Assembly: GCF_002157205.1 (NCBI RefSeq)
Contig: NZ_CP021358.1
Span: 1,860,001-1,924,000 of the forward strand
Direction: 5' to 3'
From: Kushneria marisflavi
GTDB taxonomy: Bacteria; Pseudomonadota; Gammaproteobacteria; Pseudomonadales; Halomonadaceae
Length of the DNA: 64,000 bases
Position 1 is the stretch's first letter. Each line of letters begins with the position of its first letter. The notes under the pieces were generated by a model, which did no database searches, was not told where the DNA came from, and saw nothing but the letters and a program-made list of their open reading frames with translations. The position numbers were made by a program, and so were the translations under genes. Shown here piece after piece: positions 1 to 8,634 of the stretch.

Positions 1-12
1 CTTTGGGTCATG

Positions 13-1836
13 TCAGCCGTGCGCCCCCTCGACCACCCGGCCTGACAGGGCATTGGCCGCGCAGATCTGGGCCAGGTGGCTGAGCCCCTGAGGGACATTG
101 CCCAGATGCTCACCGGTCGAGGGATCGACCATCTCGGTCAAAAGCCCCAGATTGCCATTGGTGGCCTCGAGCGCTTCATCCATCAACGCACGGGCCTCTT
201 CCTGCTCGCCCAGGGCCGCCAGCGCCTCGACCATCCAGAAGGAGCAGGCGACGAAAGCACCCTCCTCTTCGTGAGCGCCTGAGTAGCGATAGATCAACGC
301 GCCACGTCCCAGCTCCTGACGGATGGCGCGATAGGTCGAGAGCATGCGCTCGCGATTGACCTCGGCACCAAAGCGATAGGTCAGGCACAGAGCGGCGTCC
401 AGCCCCTCCACACCCTCGTGGAACACGTAAGCTCCGCGCGCCTCGGACCAGCAGTGCGTCTCGACCCATTCGGCAATGCGGTCTCTTTCCCGCTCCCAGC
501 GCTTTTTCCAGGTCGGTTCGATGTGCCCCTGCTCCGCCAGCTGTACGGCATTGGTCAGTGCCAGCCAGCAGTTCATCTTGGAGTGCGTGTAGTGATGATA
601 GTCACCGGGCAGCTCCCAGATGCCGGCGTCACGCACGCGCCAGCGATCGGCGCACTGATTGGCCAGATCCCCCAGTAGTCGGGCGGTATTGAGGTCGATG
701 ATGTGACCGGCATCGATGAACAGCGTCGCCGTGGCCAGAAGATCGCCATACATGCCCAGCTGGATCTGATCGCGGGCGTTGTTGCCCACCCGCACCGGCT
801 GTGAATGCTTGTAGCCGGTGAGCGCCGGATAGGTCTCGGCCGGAATCAGCTCGCCCTGTAGCGTGTAGCACACGCGCATGTCGGGGCCGTGACGACGGAT
901 GGTCCGGGTCAGCCAGGAAAAGGCGGCCTGGGACTCCTCGATCGCCCCGGCATGCACAAACGCCTTGATCACCAGGCAGGCATCACGCACCCAGGCATAG
1001 CGATAGTCATAGTTCTTGTCGCCGCCGAGGCGCTCCGGCAGAGAGGTGGTCGCTGCGGCGGCAATCGCCCCGCTGGGCGAATAGAGCAGAAACTTGAGCG
1101 CCAGCGCCGAGCGATGGACCCACTCGGGATACTCGCCGTCGAAATCGAGCTTTTCGACCCAGTCACGCCAGGCAAAATCACTGACCTCGATGCGCTCGTC
1201 GATGCTCTCGATGGAAGGCACGGCCAGCGGCTGACCTTCGGTGGCCAGCAGCGCCACCATCGAACGCTGCCCTTCACGGCTCACAAGGGTAGCCCTGGCA
1301 TACCGGTCACAGCACTCATTGATCTCGACATCGTCCGAGCAGCGCAGCATCGCCATCAGATGGCCAATGTTGTAGATCCGCCCGATGGCCGTCTCCTGCA
1401 GCCATGGACTGACGGTTTCGGTATGGGTGCCGGCATGAAAGCAGATATCGAAGGTCACCTCGCCTTCAAGACCTTCCACGCGACGCGCCAGCTCGCACCA
1501 GGGCAGACGCCCGGCCGTGTTGCTGTTGATAGACTCGGTGATCCGGGCCTTCCCGTCACGGGTGATGAAGGTGGTCTCAAGCACGTTGCTGTTATTACGA
1601 TAGTGCCGCTCGACGCGATAGTCACCACGCGGGGTGAGCGAGAAGTAACCGCCCACTTCGGGTTCAAGCAGGCGATCAAACAGCGGGGGAGAGTCCATGC
1701 TCGGCGCACACCACCAGTCGATGGCGCCATCCAGCGCAATCAAGGCCACGGAGCGTCCTTCACCAATGGCGGCATAATCGCCCAGTGGTGCAAACCCCTC
1801 TTCCCGAGCAGGATTGGCAACCTGTCTTTTGGTCAT
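13..1836 (-). CDS. GH15-family glycoside hydrolase (glucoamylase/trehalase-like)
   Basis: A 607-residue protein resembling glycoside hydrolase family 15. The first ~150 residues form the beta-rich N-terminal domain typical of bacterial members (LGDYAAIGEGRSVALI, then DGAIDWWC). An (alpha/alpha)6 catalytic domain follows, with WVRDA near residues 282-286, WELPGDYHH near 407-415 and EGAF near 525-528. By family analogy the Glu in WELPG and the Glu in EGAF are the likely acid/base pair. No signal peptide is seen, so it is probably cytoplasmic. The start is placed at 1836 because AGGGAAG lies eight bases upstream; a longer upstream extension lacks such a site. Substrate cannot be settled from sequence: trehalose or an alpha-glucan are both possible. 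Two bases beyond the stop, an ATG (bases 9-11, minus strand) may open a further gene outside the window. Confidence 0.85.
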   Translation of the reverse strand: MTKRQVANPAREEGFAPLGDYAAIGEGRSVALIALDGAIDWWCAPSMDSPPLFDRLLEPEVGGYFSLTPRGDYRVERHYRNNSNVLETTFITRDGKARITESINSNTAGRLPWCELARRVEGLEGEVTFDICFHAGTHTETVSPWLQETAIGRIYNIGHLMAMLRCSDDVEINECCDRYARATLVSREGQRSMVALLATEGQPLAVPSIESIDERIEVSDFAWRDWVEKLDFDGEYPEWVHRSALALKFLLYSPSGAIAAAATTSLPERLGGDKNYDYRYAWVRDACLVIKAFVHAGAIEESQAAFSWLTRTIRRHGPDMRVCYTLQGELIPAETYPALTGYKHSQPVRVGNNARDQIQLGMYGDLLATATLFIDAGHIIDLNTARLLGDLANQCADRWRVRDAGIWELPGDYHHYTHSKMNCWLALTNAVQLAEQGHIEPTWKKRWERERDRIAEWVETHCWSEARGAYVFHEGVEGLDAALCLTYRFGAEVNRERMLSTYRAIRQELGRGALIYRYSGAHEEEGAFVACSFWMVEALAALGEQEEARALMDEALEATNGNLGLLTEMVDPSTGEHLGNVPQGLSHLAQICAANALSGRVVEGAHG

Positions 1837-2155
1837 CGATAACTTCCCTGTGAAATGAAGTGAAGCGGACGGAATCCCTGCGCCGGCAATAAGCGCGACA
1901 GGCCCGGACTGGCCGTCCTGCGGCACCGGTGGCTAAGGGTCAGGCCACCGGTGCCGCGAAAATAGATGCAGATTAATCCTTAAAGGTGGACGCGACAGCG
2001 CCATCGCGCCACTGTCGCCCCACGACCACCGCCCCAAAAAGCCTCGGCCTGGTGGTCAACGATCCCTACAGTACCGGCCCCTGACGCACTATGCTTGTCG
2101 GCATGCCCGACCGGCATTACTCCGGCGTCTCTCACAGGATGACAGTGGACTTCGC
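1837..2155. other. Divergent intergenic region with three stem-loops
   Basis: 319 bases lie between two divergent genes, with no credible ORF. Three strong inverted repeats follow one another: 1921-1933 with 1944-1956 (13 bp, perfect, CGGCACCGGTGGC and its complement), 1992-1998 with 2012-2018 (GCGACAG/CTGTCGC), and 2024-2030 with 2051-2057 (GACCACC/GGTGGTC). None is followed by a T-tract on the plus strand. Promoters for both flanking genes must also lie here, but I cannot place them confidently. Confidence 0.55.
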
Positions 2156-2947
2156 ATGATCTTTCTTCTTTATCTCGCACTTGGCATCGTGGCCGGCATT
2201 CTGGCGGGGCTGTTTGGCGTCGGGGGCGGCCTGATCATCGTCCCGGTGCTCATCTACAGCTTTACCCTGCAGGGCGTCGACCCGGAGGTCATGACGCATC
2301 TGGCCGTGGGGACCTCACTGGCCACCATTGTGTTTACCTCACTCAACTCGATTCATGGCCATCACCGCATGGGCGCAACACGCTGGCCACTGGTGGGCTG
2401 GATGAGCATCGGCATCGTGGGCGGCTGTGCGCTGGGGGCGCTGACCGCCTCCTGGATTCCGGGCAACGATTTACAGACGGTGATCGGCGTGTTTGCCATC
2501 GCCATGGCAATCCAGATTGCCTTCAACCTGCGCCCGAAAGGCGGCGGCACCGACTATCGGCCACCCGGCAAACCATGGCTGATCGGTGGCGGTACGATCA
2601 TTGGCTGGGCCTCGGCCATCTTTGGCATCGGCGGTGGCTCGCTGACCGTCCCCTTTCTTTTGTGGCGCAATCTGCCGGCCCAGCAGGCGGTGGGCACCTC
2701 GGCCGCCTGTGGTCTGCCGATTGCCATTGCCGGCGCGCTGTCCTTCATGTGGTTTGGTCATGGTCATGATGACCTGCCCGCCTGGAGCATTGGCTATGTC
2801 TATCTACCGGGCATGGTGGGCATTGCCCTGACCAGCATGGTGTCAGCACGGATCGGCGTGCGGCTGGCACATCGGCTATCCCCCACACTCCTGAAGCGCC
2901 TCTTTGCCGCGCTGCTGCTGGTGATCGGCCTTAATTTCCTGATATAG
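2156..2947 (+). CDS. TauE/SafE (TSUP) family sulfite/organic anion exporter
   Basis: A 263-residue integral membrane protein of the TauE/SafE family, with about eight hydrophobic helices. The family's tandem-repeat signature is visible twice: GVGGGLIIVP near residues 21-30 and GIGGGSLTVP near 157-166. These proteins export sulfite, sulfoacetate or related small anions across the inner membrane; the substrate here is unknown. No sulfonate or sulfur gene lies next to it, so context does not help. It is transcribed alone, divergent from the GH15 gene, and a short GC-rich hairpin follows before the next gene. Confidence 0.85.
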   Translation: MIFLLYLALGIVAGILAGLFGVGGGLIIVPVLIYSFTLQGVDPEVMTHLAVGTSLATIVFTSLNSIHGHHRMGATRWPLVGWMSIGIVGGCALGALTASWIPGNDLQTVIGVFAIAMAIQIAFNLRPKGGGTDYRPPGKPWLIGGGTIIGWASAIFGIGGGSLTVPFLLWRNLPAQQAVGTSAACGLPIAIAGALSFMWFGHGHDDLPAWSIGYVYLPGMVGIALTSMVSARIGVRLAHRLSPTLLKRLFAALLLVIGLNFLI

Positions 2948-3015
2948 CCGGGATCATCGTCCATCGTCCGATGCCGACTTTCGTCGGATGACAAGTTGTG
3001 AAACTATCAGGGGGT

Positions 3016-3037
3016 GGGCGTCCCCTTCGGGGCGCCC
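3016..3037 (+). terminator. GC-rich UUCG stem-loop
   Basis: GGGCG/CGCCC and CCCC/GGGG pair around a TTCG loop, giving a stable hairpin between the TauE-like gene and the YfcC-like permease. There is no T-tract after it, so it may be a weak terminator, an mRNA stabiliser or a leader structure of the downstream gene. Confidence 0.4.
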
Positions 3038-3063
3038 TGACACCCAACCAAGAACAACGAGTC

Positions 3064-4512
3064 ATGACCATGTCACAGGATCTTTCCCGGAACCCATCGG
3101 CGCGCCCACCAAAGAAACGTTCGTTTCAGATTCCGCATATTTACGCCATTCTTTTCATCTTTATTCTTCTGGCGGGCCTGGCCACCTGGCTGATTCCGGC
3201 CGGCGCCTACGATACCGTGCCCGGCCCCAACGGCCGCACCACCATTGATGCCGCATCCTTTCACTGGGTCACGCCCAGCCCTGCCGGACCGACCGAACTG
3301 CTGCTGGCCATTCCACGCGGGCTGCTTGGTGCCGGTGAAGTGGTGTTTTTCACGCTCTTGATCGGCGGCATGTTTGCGGTGCTGCGCCGTACCGGCATCA
3401 TCGAACTGGGGGTCGATCACCTGACCCGTCATTTCGCCGGTCGCAGCCTGTGGGTGATTCCGGTTCTGATGGTGCTGTTTGGCGTACTGGCCACCATCAT
3501 CGGTACCCAGGAGCTGTCACTGGTCTATGTGCCGGTGATTCTGCCGCTTCTGATCGCCCTGCGCTTTGACTCCATCACCGCCGCCGCCATTGCCCTTTGC
3601 GCCACCACGGCAGGGTTTGCTGCCGGCGTTATCAACCCGATCAACACCGGCCTGGCCCAGCAGCTTTCAAGCCTGCCGCTCTACTCGGGGTTTGGTCTGC
3701 GCCTGATCGCGCTGGTGGCCATGCTGGCCGTGGCCATCTTCTGGGTGATTCGCTACGCCCGGGGGGTGCGGGACAACCCCGAGGCCAGCCTGGTCCACGA
3801 CGAAGCCGATGAGCAGCAAAAACGCGCGCGCTACCAGCACGCCCTCAACGAGGTCACGGCCCCCGCTAGCGGGCGTCAAAAGCTCTGCATTGTGGTCACG
3901 CTCGCCCTGTTCGGCGTGCTGGTATACGGCGTGCTCGGACGCGGCTGGTTCATGTCGGAAATGGCCGGGCTCTTTATTGTCATGGGCGTTGCCGCCGGTC
4001 TGGTCGCCGGGCTGAAGATCGACGAGATCTGCGAGGGCTTCAACGAGGGCTTTCGGGACGTGCTGATGGGCGCCATGATTGCCGGCATCGCCCGCGCCGT
4101 CGCCGTGGTACTCGAAGATGGCCAGGTACTCGACACCATGGTCCATGGGCTGGGGCATCTGGTTGGCGGACTGCCCACGGCACTGTCGGCACTGGGCATG
4201 TATCTGGCCCAGCTCGGCTTCAACTTCGTGGTGCCCTCGGGCAGCGGCCAGGCGCTGGTGACCATGCCGATCATGGCGCCGCTGGCCGATGTGGTGGGTG
4301 TGACCCGTCAGACCGCCGTGCTGGCCTATCAGCTCGGCGATGGCATCGGCAATATTCTCTATCCCACCTCGGGCTACTTCATGGCCACGCTCGCGCTGGC
4401 GGGCGTGCCCTGGCAAAAATGGGTGCGCTTTTTCCTGCCGCTGTTCGGTCTCTGGGTACTGGTTGCGATTGTGCTTTTGATTGTCGCCCAGGCCAGCGGC
4501 TGGCACGGCTGA
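3064..4512 (+). CDS. YfcC-family (DcuC-related) inner-membrane permease
   Basis: A 482-residue, very hydrophobic protein with about twelve membrane segments. It resembles the YfcC group of basic amino acid/C4-dicarboxylate-type permeases. Recognisable stretches are the first helix IYAILFIFILLAG followed by TWLIPAGAYD, the central GTQELSLVYVPVILPLLIAL, and the re-entrant VPSGSGQALVTMPIM near the C-terminus, typical of the wider ion-transporter superfamily. Substrate is not predictable. The ATG at 3064 is preferred because the conserved family sequence begins shortly after it; an in-frame GTG at 2998 would add a non-conserved stretch that overlaps the upstream hairpin. A strong intrinsic terminator follows at 4558. 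Confidence 0.8.
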   Translation: MTMSQDLSRNPSARPPKKRSFQIPHIYAILFIFILLAGLATWLIPAGAYDTVPGPNGRTTIDAASFHWVTPSPAGPTELLLAIPRGLLGAGEVVFFTLLIGGMFAVLRRTGIIELGVDHLTRHFAGRSLWVIPVLMVLFGVLATIIGTQELSLVYVPVILPLLIALRFDSITAAAIALCATTAGFAAGVINPINTGLAQQLSSLPLYSGFGLRLIALVAMLAVAIFWVIRYARGVRDNPEASLVHDEADEQQKRARYQHALNEVTAPASGRQKLCIVVTLALFGVLVYGVLGRGWFMSEMAGLFIVMGVAAGLVAGLKIDEICEGFNEGFRDVLMGAMIAGIARAVAVVLEDGQVLDTMVHGLGHLVGGLPTALSALGMYLAQLGFNFVVPSGSGQALVTMPIMAPLADVVGVTRQTAVLAYQLGDGIGNILYPTSGYFMATLALAGVPWQKWVRFFLPLFGLWVLVAIVLLIVAQASGWHG

Positions 4513-4557
4513 TGCCGACTCGGCTCAAGCCCTGAGCCGTCAGGCTCCTGTGGCATC

Positions 4558-4587
4558 AAAAAAGGCGACCTCCGGGGTCGCCTTTTT
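4558..4587. terminator. Bidirectional intrinsic terminator
   Basis: A perfect stem (AAAAAAGGCGACC/GGTCGCCTTTTT) with a short TCCG loop, T-rich on both strands. It serves the plus-strand permease and the convergent minus-strand lldR. A nearly identical element lies downstream of lldD at 8587-8617. Confidence 0.9.
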
Positions 4588-4634
4588 AATGATGTAGCGC
4601 AGGGCGGCATGTCAGAAACGGAACTGGCGCCGAG

Positions 4635-5396
4635 TCAACTTCGGCGACGGGCGCGGGCCATGCGCTGTGCCTCGGCATGGACTTCCGACAATACCTCCTG
4701 CACATAGTGGATATGACGCTGAGCGACCTCGCGTGCCGCCTCGGGCTGTCGACTTATGACCGCCTCAAACAGCTCAAGATGCTGGCTCGAGAGGATCTCG
4801 CGGGTTTCGACACGCTGGGCATACATCCCGCCGATATTGGTCACCACGTTACGCTTGAGCAGATCAAAAAGCCCACGAATCGTATGCAACAGCACGCCGT
4901 TATGGCTGGCCTCGGCAATCGCCAGATGAAACCCCGCATCCGCTGCCCCCTCTTCAGCCTGCGTGGTCGGCCCCACGTTCTGATAGCAGTGCTGTAGCCG
5001 ATCAAAGGCGGCCTGCAGTCGCTCACGATCCGGTTCCGTGGCGCGCTGTGCGGCATAAAACGCACAGGCCCCTTCCAGCGTATGCCGGAACTCAAGGAGA
5101 TCCCGCTGGGCGTCGGGGCTATTTTCCAGCAACAGCAGCAACGGGTCACCAAAGGTTGCCCCCAGCGAAGGCGTCACGTAAGTGCCACCACCCTGTCGGC
5201 TGCTGAGCAGCCCGTTGGCCGTCAGGCGCTGAATGGCCTCACGCAATGAGGGCCTGGAAACGCCGAACTGTTCGGCCAGCGCCCGTTCTGCCGGCAATCG
5301 TTCGCCCGGCTTGAGGGTGCCCTCGAGAATCATCGACTGTAGCTGCTCGACAATGCCATCCGCCAGCCTGCGATGGCGAACCTGACCGACTTCCAT
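4635..5396 (-). CDS. lldR: FadR/GntR-family regulator of lactate use (LldR-like)
   Basis: A 253-residue transcription factor. Residues ~8-75 are a GntR winged helix (ERLPAERALAEQFGVSRPSLREA is the recognition region) and ~95-225 an FCD ligand-binding domain of the FadR type. The divergent gene pair encodes L-lactate permease and L-lactate dehydrogenase, which identifies it as the lactate regulator by context; PdhR and GlcC are the closest alternatives. Two identical-type palindromes (AATTGGT-N3-ACCAATT) at 5408-5424 and 5548-5564 match the known PdhR/LldR operator style. The start at 5396 has GGAG at eight bases; the nearer operator lies immediately upstream of that SD, so autoregulation is likely. 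Confidence 0.88.
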   Translation of the reverse strand: MEVGQVRHRRLADGIVEQLQSMILEGTLKPGERLPAERALAEQFGVSRPSLREAIQRLTANGLLSSRQGGGTYVTPSLGATFGDPLLLLLENSPDAQRDLLEFRHTLEGACAFYAAQRATEPDRERLQAAFDRLQHCYQNVGPTTQAEEGAADAGFHLAIAEASHNGVLLHTIRGLFDLLKRNVVTNIGGMYAQRVETREILSSQHLELFEAVISRQPEAAREVAQRHIHYVQEVLSEVHAEAQRMARARRRS

Positions 5397-5407
5397 ACCC
5401 TTTCTCC

Positions 5408-5424
5408 AATTGGTATTACCAATT
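5408..5424. promoter_or_regulatory. Operator O1 for LldR-like regulator
   Basis: A 17-bp palindrome AATTGGTATTACCAATT, 11 bases upstream of the lldR start. It matches the FadR-subfamily pattern T-N-GT-N3-AC-N-A and pairs with a second copy 140 bp away. Confidence 0.8.
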
Positions 5425-5547
5425 TTATATTAAGCACTATTTCACAATGAAACGACAAGCATCATGAACCAAAGTAGCAACCGGGTTTCATTGACCCTCT
5501 AATTGAAAGCCCCTTACTCTCCACTGCCTGCGCATCAGCACAGGTTA

Positions 5548-5564
5548 AATTGGTAATACCAATT
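5548..5564. promoter_or_regulatory. Operator O2 for LldR-like regulator
   Basis: A 17-bp palindrome AATTGGTAATACCAATT, differing from O1 only in the central spacer, upstream of lldP. The 140-bp centre-to-centre distance would suit DNA looping, as known for the E. coli lld operon with its two operators. Confidence 0.8.
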
Positions 5565-5599
5565 ATCTGACAAGCCCAACAAGAAATGGAGCAATGCTC

Positions 5600-5662
5600 A
5601 TGACTCGTCAGCCTGCCGTGATATTTCTGCCCCATCCTGCTCTTGACCACATGGAGGGATGA
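5600..5662 (+). CDS. Possible 20-residue leader ORF before lldP
   Basis: An ATG at 5600 is preceded by GGAG eight bases upstream and opens a 20-codon frame ([20 protein letters not shown]). Its TGA at 5660-5662 overlaps ATG 5659 of lldP as ATGA and lies between the lldP Shine-Dalgarno and its better-spaced start at 5665. This arrangement could couple lldP translation to the leader. No homology is known to me and the frame is short, so chance is a real alternative. Confidence 0.3.
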   Translation: MTRQPAVIFLPHPALDHMEG

Positions 5663-5664
5663 AC

Positions 5665-7359
5665 ATGACACCCGGTCTGCTTGCCCTGCTCGCCATTGCG
5701 CCCATTATCGTTGCCGGCATACTGCTGATCGGCCTGCGCTGGCCCGCCAGCCGCGCCATGCCGGTGGTCTATCTGCTCAGCGTGCTGATTGCCCTGTCTG
5801 GCTGGAGCATGAGCTTCGAGCGCGTGCTCGCGTCCACGCTGCAGGGGCTGATCATCACCATTGGCGTGCTCTGGATCATTTTCGGCGCCATCCTGCTGCT
5901 TAACACGCTGCAGCACTCGGGCGCGATCAGGGCGATTCATGCCGGCTTTACCACCATCAGCCCGGATCGTCGCGTACAGGCCATCATCATTGCCTGGCTG
6001 TTTGGCAGCTTCATCGAAGGCGCCTCCGGCTTTGGGACCACGGCCGCCATTGCCGCACCGCTGCTGGTCGCCATGGGCTTTCCTGCCATGGCGGCCGTGC
6101 TGATGGGCATGCTGGTACAGAGCACCCCGGTCTCCTTTGGCGCCGTGGGCACCCCCATTGTCATTGGCGTTACGACCGGGCTGGACAGCGTGACCCTGAC
6201 CGATCAACTCATCGCGCGCGGCTCAAGCTGGGAGCTCTTTTTACAGCAGATCACCAACGGTACCGCGATCACCCACGCCATTGTCGGCACCATCATGCCG
6301 CTGATCATGGTGTTGATGCTGACGCGCTTTTTCGGCGAAAAGAAAAGCTGGAAGGCCGGCTTCGAGATTCTGCCCTTTGCGCTGTTTGCAGGGCTGGCGC
6401 TGACCCTCCCCTACCTTGTGACCGGCATTTTCCTCGGGCCGGAATTCCCCTCCCTGCTGGGCGGTCTGGTGGGTCTGGTCATCGTCGTGACCGCCGCTCG
6501 CCTGCGCTTTCTGACGCCTAAAACGGTCTGGGACTTTGCCGAGCCCAAAGAATGGCCGGCCGAATGGATGGGCACGCTACAGGTCAGAATCGACGATCTC
6601 ACCACCCGCCCCATGAGCCAGTGGCTGGCCTGGCTGCCCTACGTGCTGGTGGGCGCCCTGCTGGTGATCAGCCGCGTTTTCCCGGAAGTGACGGCGGCGC
6701 TTAAATCGCTGAGCTTTGGCATGACCAACATCCTGAATGAGGAAGGCATCAGCGCCAGCGTCGAGCCGCTGTTTCTGCCCGGCGGTATTCTTGTGTTCGT
6801 GGCACTTCTCACCGTGGGGCTTCATCGCATGCGCCTGCGCGCACTCGGCGCGGCGGCCAGCGAGTCCGGTCAGGTGCTGCTCAAGGCAGGCTTTGTGCTG
6901 CTGTTTACCGTGCCCATGGTGCGCATCCTGATCAACTCAGGGATCAATGCCGCCGACCTTCCGAGCATGCCGATTGCGATGGCGCGCTACGTGGCCGACA
7001 GCGTCGGCGGTATCTATCCCCTGATGGCGCCAACCGTTGGCGCGATGGGGGCGTTTCTGGCCGGTTCCAACACCGTCAGCAACATGATGTTCAGCCAGTT
7101 CCAGTTCGGCGTGGCCGAAACGCTGGGCATCTCCGGCGCCTTTATCGTCTCCATTCAGGCCGTGGGCGCGGCGGCCGGCAACATGATCGCCATCCACAAC
7201 ATCGTGGCGGCCTCGGCCACGGTCGGATTGATCGGACGGGAAGGCATTACCCTTCGCAAGACGATCTGGCCCACCCTCTACTACGTGCTGTTGACCGGCA
7301 TTATCGGCCTTGTGGCCTGCTACGCGCTCGGCGTCAGGGACCCGCTCATGGGCGGTTAG
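5665..7359 (+). CDS. lldP: L-lactate permease
   Basis: A 564-residue member of the LctP lactate permease family (E. coli LldP/GlcA), which brings in L- and D-lactate or glycolate by proton symport across the inner membrane. About twelve to thirteen hydrophobic segments are visible. Family signatures include [19 protein letters not shown] near the N-terminal third and [18 protein letters not shown] in the last third. GGAGGG at 5653-5658 is six bases from ATG 5665, which is therefore preferred; ATG 5659 is in frame but abuts the SD. It is followed 52 bases later by lldD in the same operon and controlled by the divergent LldR-like regulator. Confidence 0.93.
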   Translation: MTPGLLALLAIAPIIVAGILLIGLRWPASRAMPVVYLLSVLIALSGWSMSFERVLASTLQGLIITIGVLWIIFGAILLLNTLQHSGAIRAIHAGFTTISPDRRVQAIIIAWLFGSFIEGASGFGTTAAIAAPLLVAMGFPAMAAVLMGMLVQSTPVSFGAVGTPIVIGVTTGLDSVTLTDQLIARGSSWELFLQQITNGTAITHAIVGTIMPLIMVLMLTRFFGEKKSWKAGFEILPFALFAGLALTLPYLVTGIFLGPEFPSLLGGLVGLVIVVTAARLRFLTPKTVWDFAEPKEWPAEWMGTLQVRIDDLTTRPMSQWLAWLPYVLVGALLVISRVFPEVTAALKSLSFGMTNILNEEGISASVEPLFLPGGILVFVALLTVGLHRMRLRALGAAASESGQVLLKAGFVLLFTVPMVRILINSGINAADLPSMPIAMARYVADSVGGIYPLMAPTVGAMGAFLAGSNTVSNMMFSQFQFGVAETLGISGAFIVSIQAVGAAAGNMIAIHNIVAASATVGLIGREGITLRKTIWPTLYYVLLTGIIGLVACYALGVRDPLMGG

Positions 7360-7411
7360 CGCCTGCGATTCCACCATATTCAAAGTCATCCTTACGGATT
7401 CAGGGTCCAAC

Positions 7412-8566
7412 ATGATCATTTCAGCCTCTACCGATTACCGCGCAGCCGCCAGACGGCGGCTGCCGCCCTTTCTGTTTCACTATCTCGACGGCGGCGCCTA
7501 CGCCGAGTACACCATGCGGCGCAACGTGGAGGATCTTGGCAGCGTTGCCCTGCGTCAGCGCGTGTTGAGAAACATGTCCGAGCTGAGCCTTGAAACGGAG
7601 CTTTTCGGTGAGCGCCTAGCGATGCCGGTGGCGCTGGCGCCGGTCGGGCTGTGCGGCATGTATGCCCGCCGCGGTGAAGTCCAGGCCGCCACGGCCGCAG
7701 CAGAAAAGGGCATTCCCTTTACCCTGTCGACCGTCTCGGTGTGCTCGATCGAGGAAGTCACCGCCGAGCTGTCCCGCCCCATGTGGTTTCAGCTCTATGT
7801 ACTCAAGGACCGGGGGTTCATGAAAAATGCCCTGGAGCGGGCCTGGGCGGCAGGCGTTCGCACGCTGGTCTTTACCGTGGACATGCCAACGCCCGGGGCC
7901 CGCTATCGTGACGCGCACTCCGGCATGAGCGGCAAACACGCCGCCCTTCGTCGCATGTGGCAGGCGTGTACCCATCCGCTCTGGGCCTGGGATGTCGGTC
8001 TGCACGGCCGCCCGCACGATCTGGGCAACATCTCCGCCTACCGAGGTCATCCGACGGGACTTGAAGATTATATTGGCTGGCTGGCCAAAAACTTCGATCC
8101 CTCCATTTCCTGGCAGGATCTGGAGTGGATTCGCGATTTCTGGCAAGGCCCCATGATCATCAAGGGTATTCTCGATCCGGAAGATGCCCGGGATGCCGTG
8201 CGCTTTGGCGCCGATGGCATTGTCGTCTCCAACCACGGCGGGCGACAGCTTGACGGCGTGCTTTCAAGCGCTCGTGCGTTGCCGGAGATCGCCAGTGCGG
8301 TCAAGGGAGAGCTCAAGATCCTTGCCGACTCGGGAATTCGCAATGGTCTTGATGTGGTCCGCATGATTGCGCTGGGCGCAGATACGGTGCTGCTGGGCCG
8401 CGCCTTTGTCCATGCGCTGGCAACCCACGGCCGGGCCGGCGTGGTGAACCTGCTGGAACTGATCGAAAAGGAGATGCGTGTGGCCATGACGCTGACGGGG
8501 GCCAGCACCATCAGTAACATCACAAGTGATGTTCTGGTGCCGCAGTCCGGCTCGGTCATCGACTAG
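7412..8566 (+). CDS. lldD: FMN-dependent L-lactate dehydrogenase
   Basis: A 384-residue flavoprotein of the FMN-dependent 2-hydroxyacid dehydrogenase family. It oxidises L-lactate to pyruvate at the inner membrane and passes electrons to quinone. The TIM-barrel motif [17 protein letters not shown] places the catalytic His at residue 275, the position known in E. coli Lld[21 protein letters not shown] near the C-terminus is the FMN phosphate-binding segment. The start at 7412 follows from the conserved N-terminus ([18 protein letters not shown]). It ends 20 bases before a strong terminator. Together with lldP and lldR this is a complete lactate-utilisation locus. Confidence 0.95.
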   Translation: MIISASTDYRAAARRRLPPFLFHYLDGGAYAEYTMRRNVEDLGSVALRQRVLRNMSELSLETELFGERLAMPVALAPVGLCGMYARRGEVQAATAAAEKGIPFTLSTVSVCSIEEVTAELSRPMWFQLYVLKDRGFMKNALERAWAAGVRTLVFTVDMPTPGARYRDAHSGMSGKHAALRRMWQACTHPLWAWDVGLHGRPHDLGNISAYRGHPTGLEDYIGWLAKNFDPSISWQDLEWIRDFWQGPMIIKGILDPEDARDAVRFGADGIVVSNHGGRQLDGVLSSARALPEIASAVKGELKILADSGIRNGLDVVRMIALGADTVLLGRAFVHALATHGRAGVVNLLELIEKEMRVAMTLTGASTISNITSDVLVPQSGSVID

Positions 8567-8586
8567 TCCACTCATGGACTGTCATT

Positions 8587-8617
8587 AAAAAGGCGACCTC
8601 CGGGGTCGCCTTTTTTT
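8587..8617 (+). terminator. Intrinsic terminator of the lldP-lldD operon
   Basis: The stem AAAAAGGCGACC/GGTCGCCTTTTTTT repeats the sequence of the terminator at 4558-4587 in the same orientation, including the loop. It ends the lld operon and also lies past the 3' end of the convergent lipoprotein gene. Confidence 0.9.
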
Positions 8618-8634
8618 GATGGCTCGTGACGCAA

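Noticed and set aside
889..1842. Long open frame on the plus strand (317 codons) antisense to the GH15 gene
   Set aside because: It is a GC-rich shadow of a clearly recognisable enzyme on the other strand, with no family resemblance and no SD.
3667..4506. 279-codon minus-strand frame within the YfcC-like permease
   Set aside because: Antisense shadow of hydrophobic codons, rich in His and Gln, with no recognised motif.
5465..5503. 12-codon frame MNQSSNRVSLTL between the two lld operators
   Set aside because: No Shine-Dalgarno and no position relative to a gene start that would give it a role.
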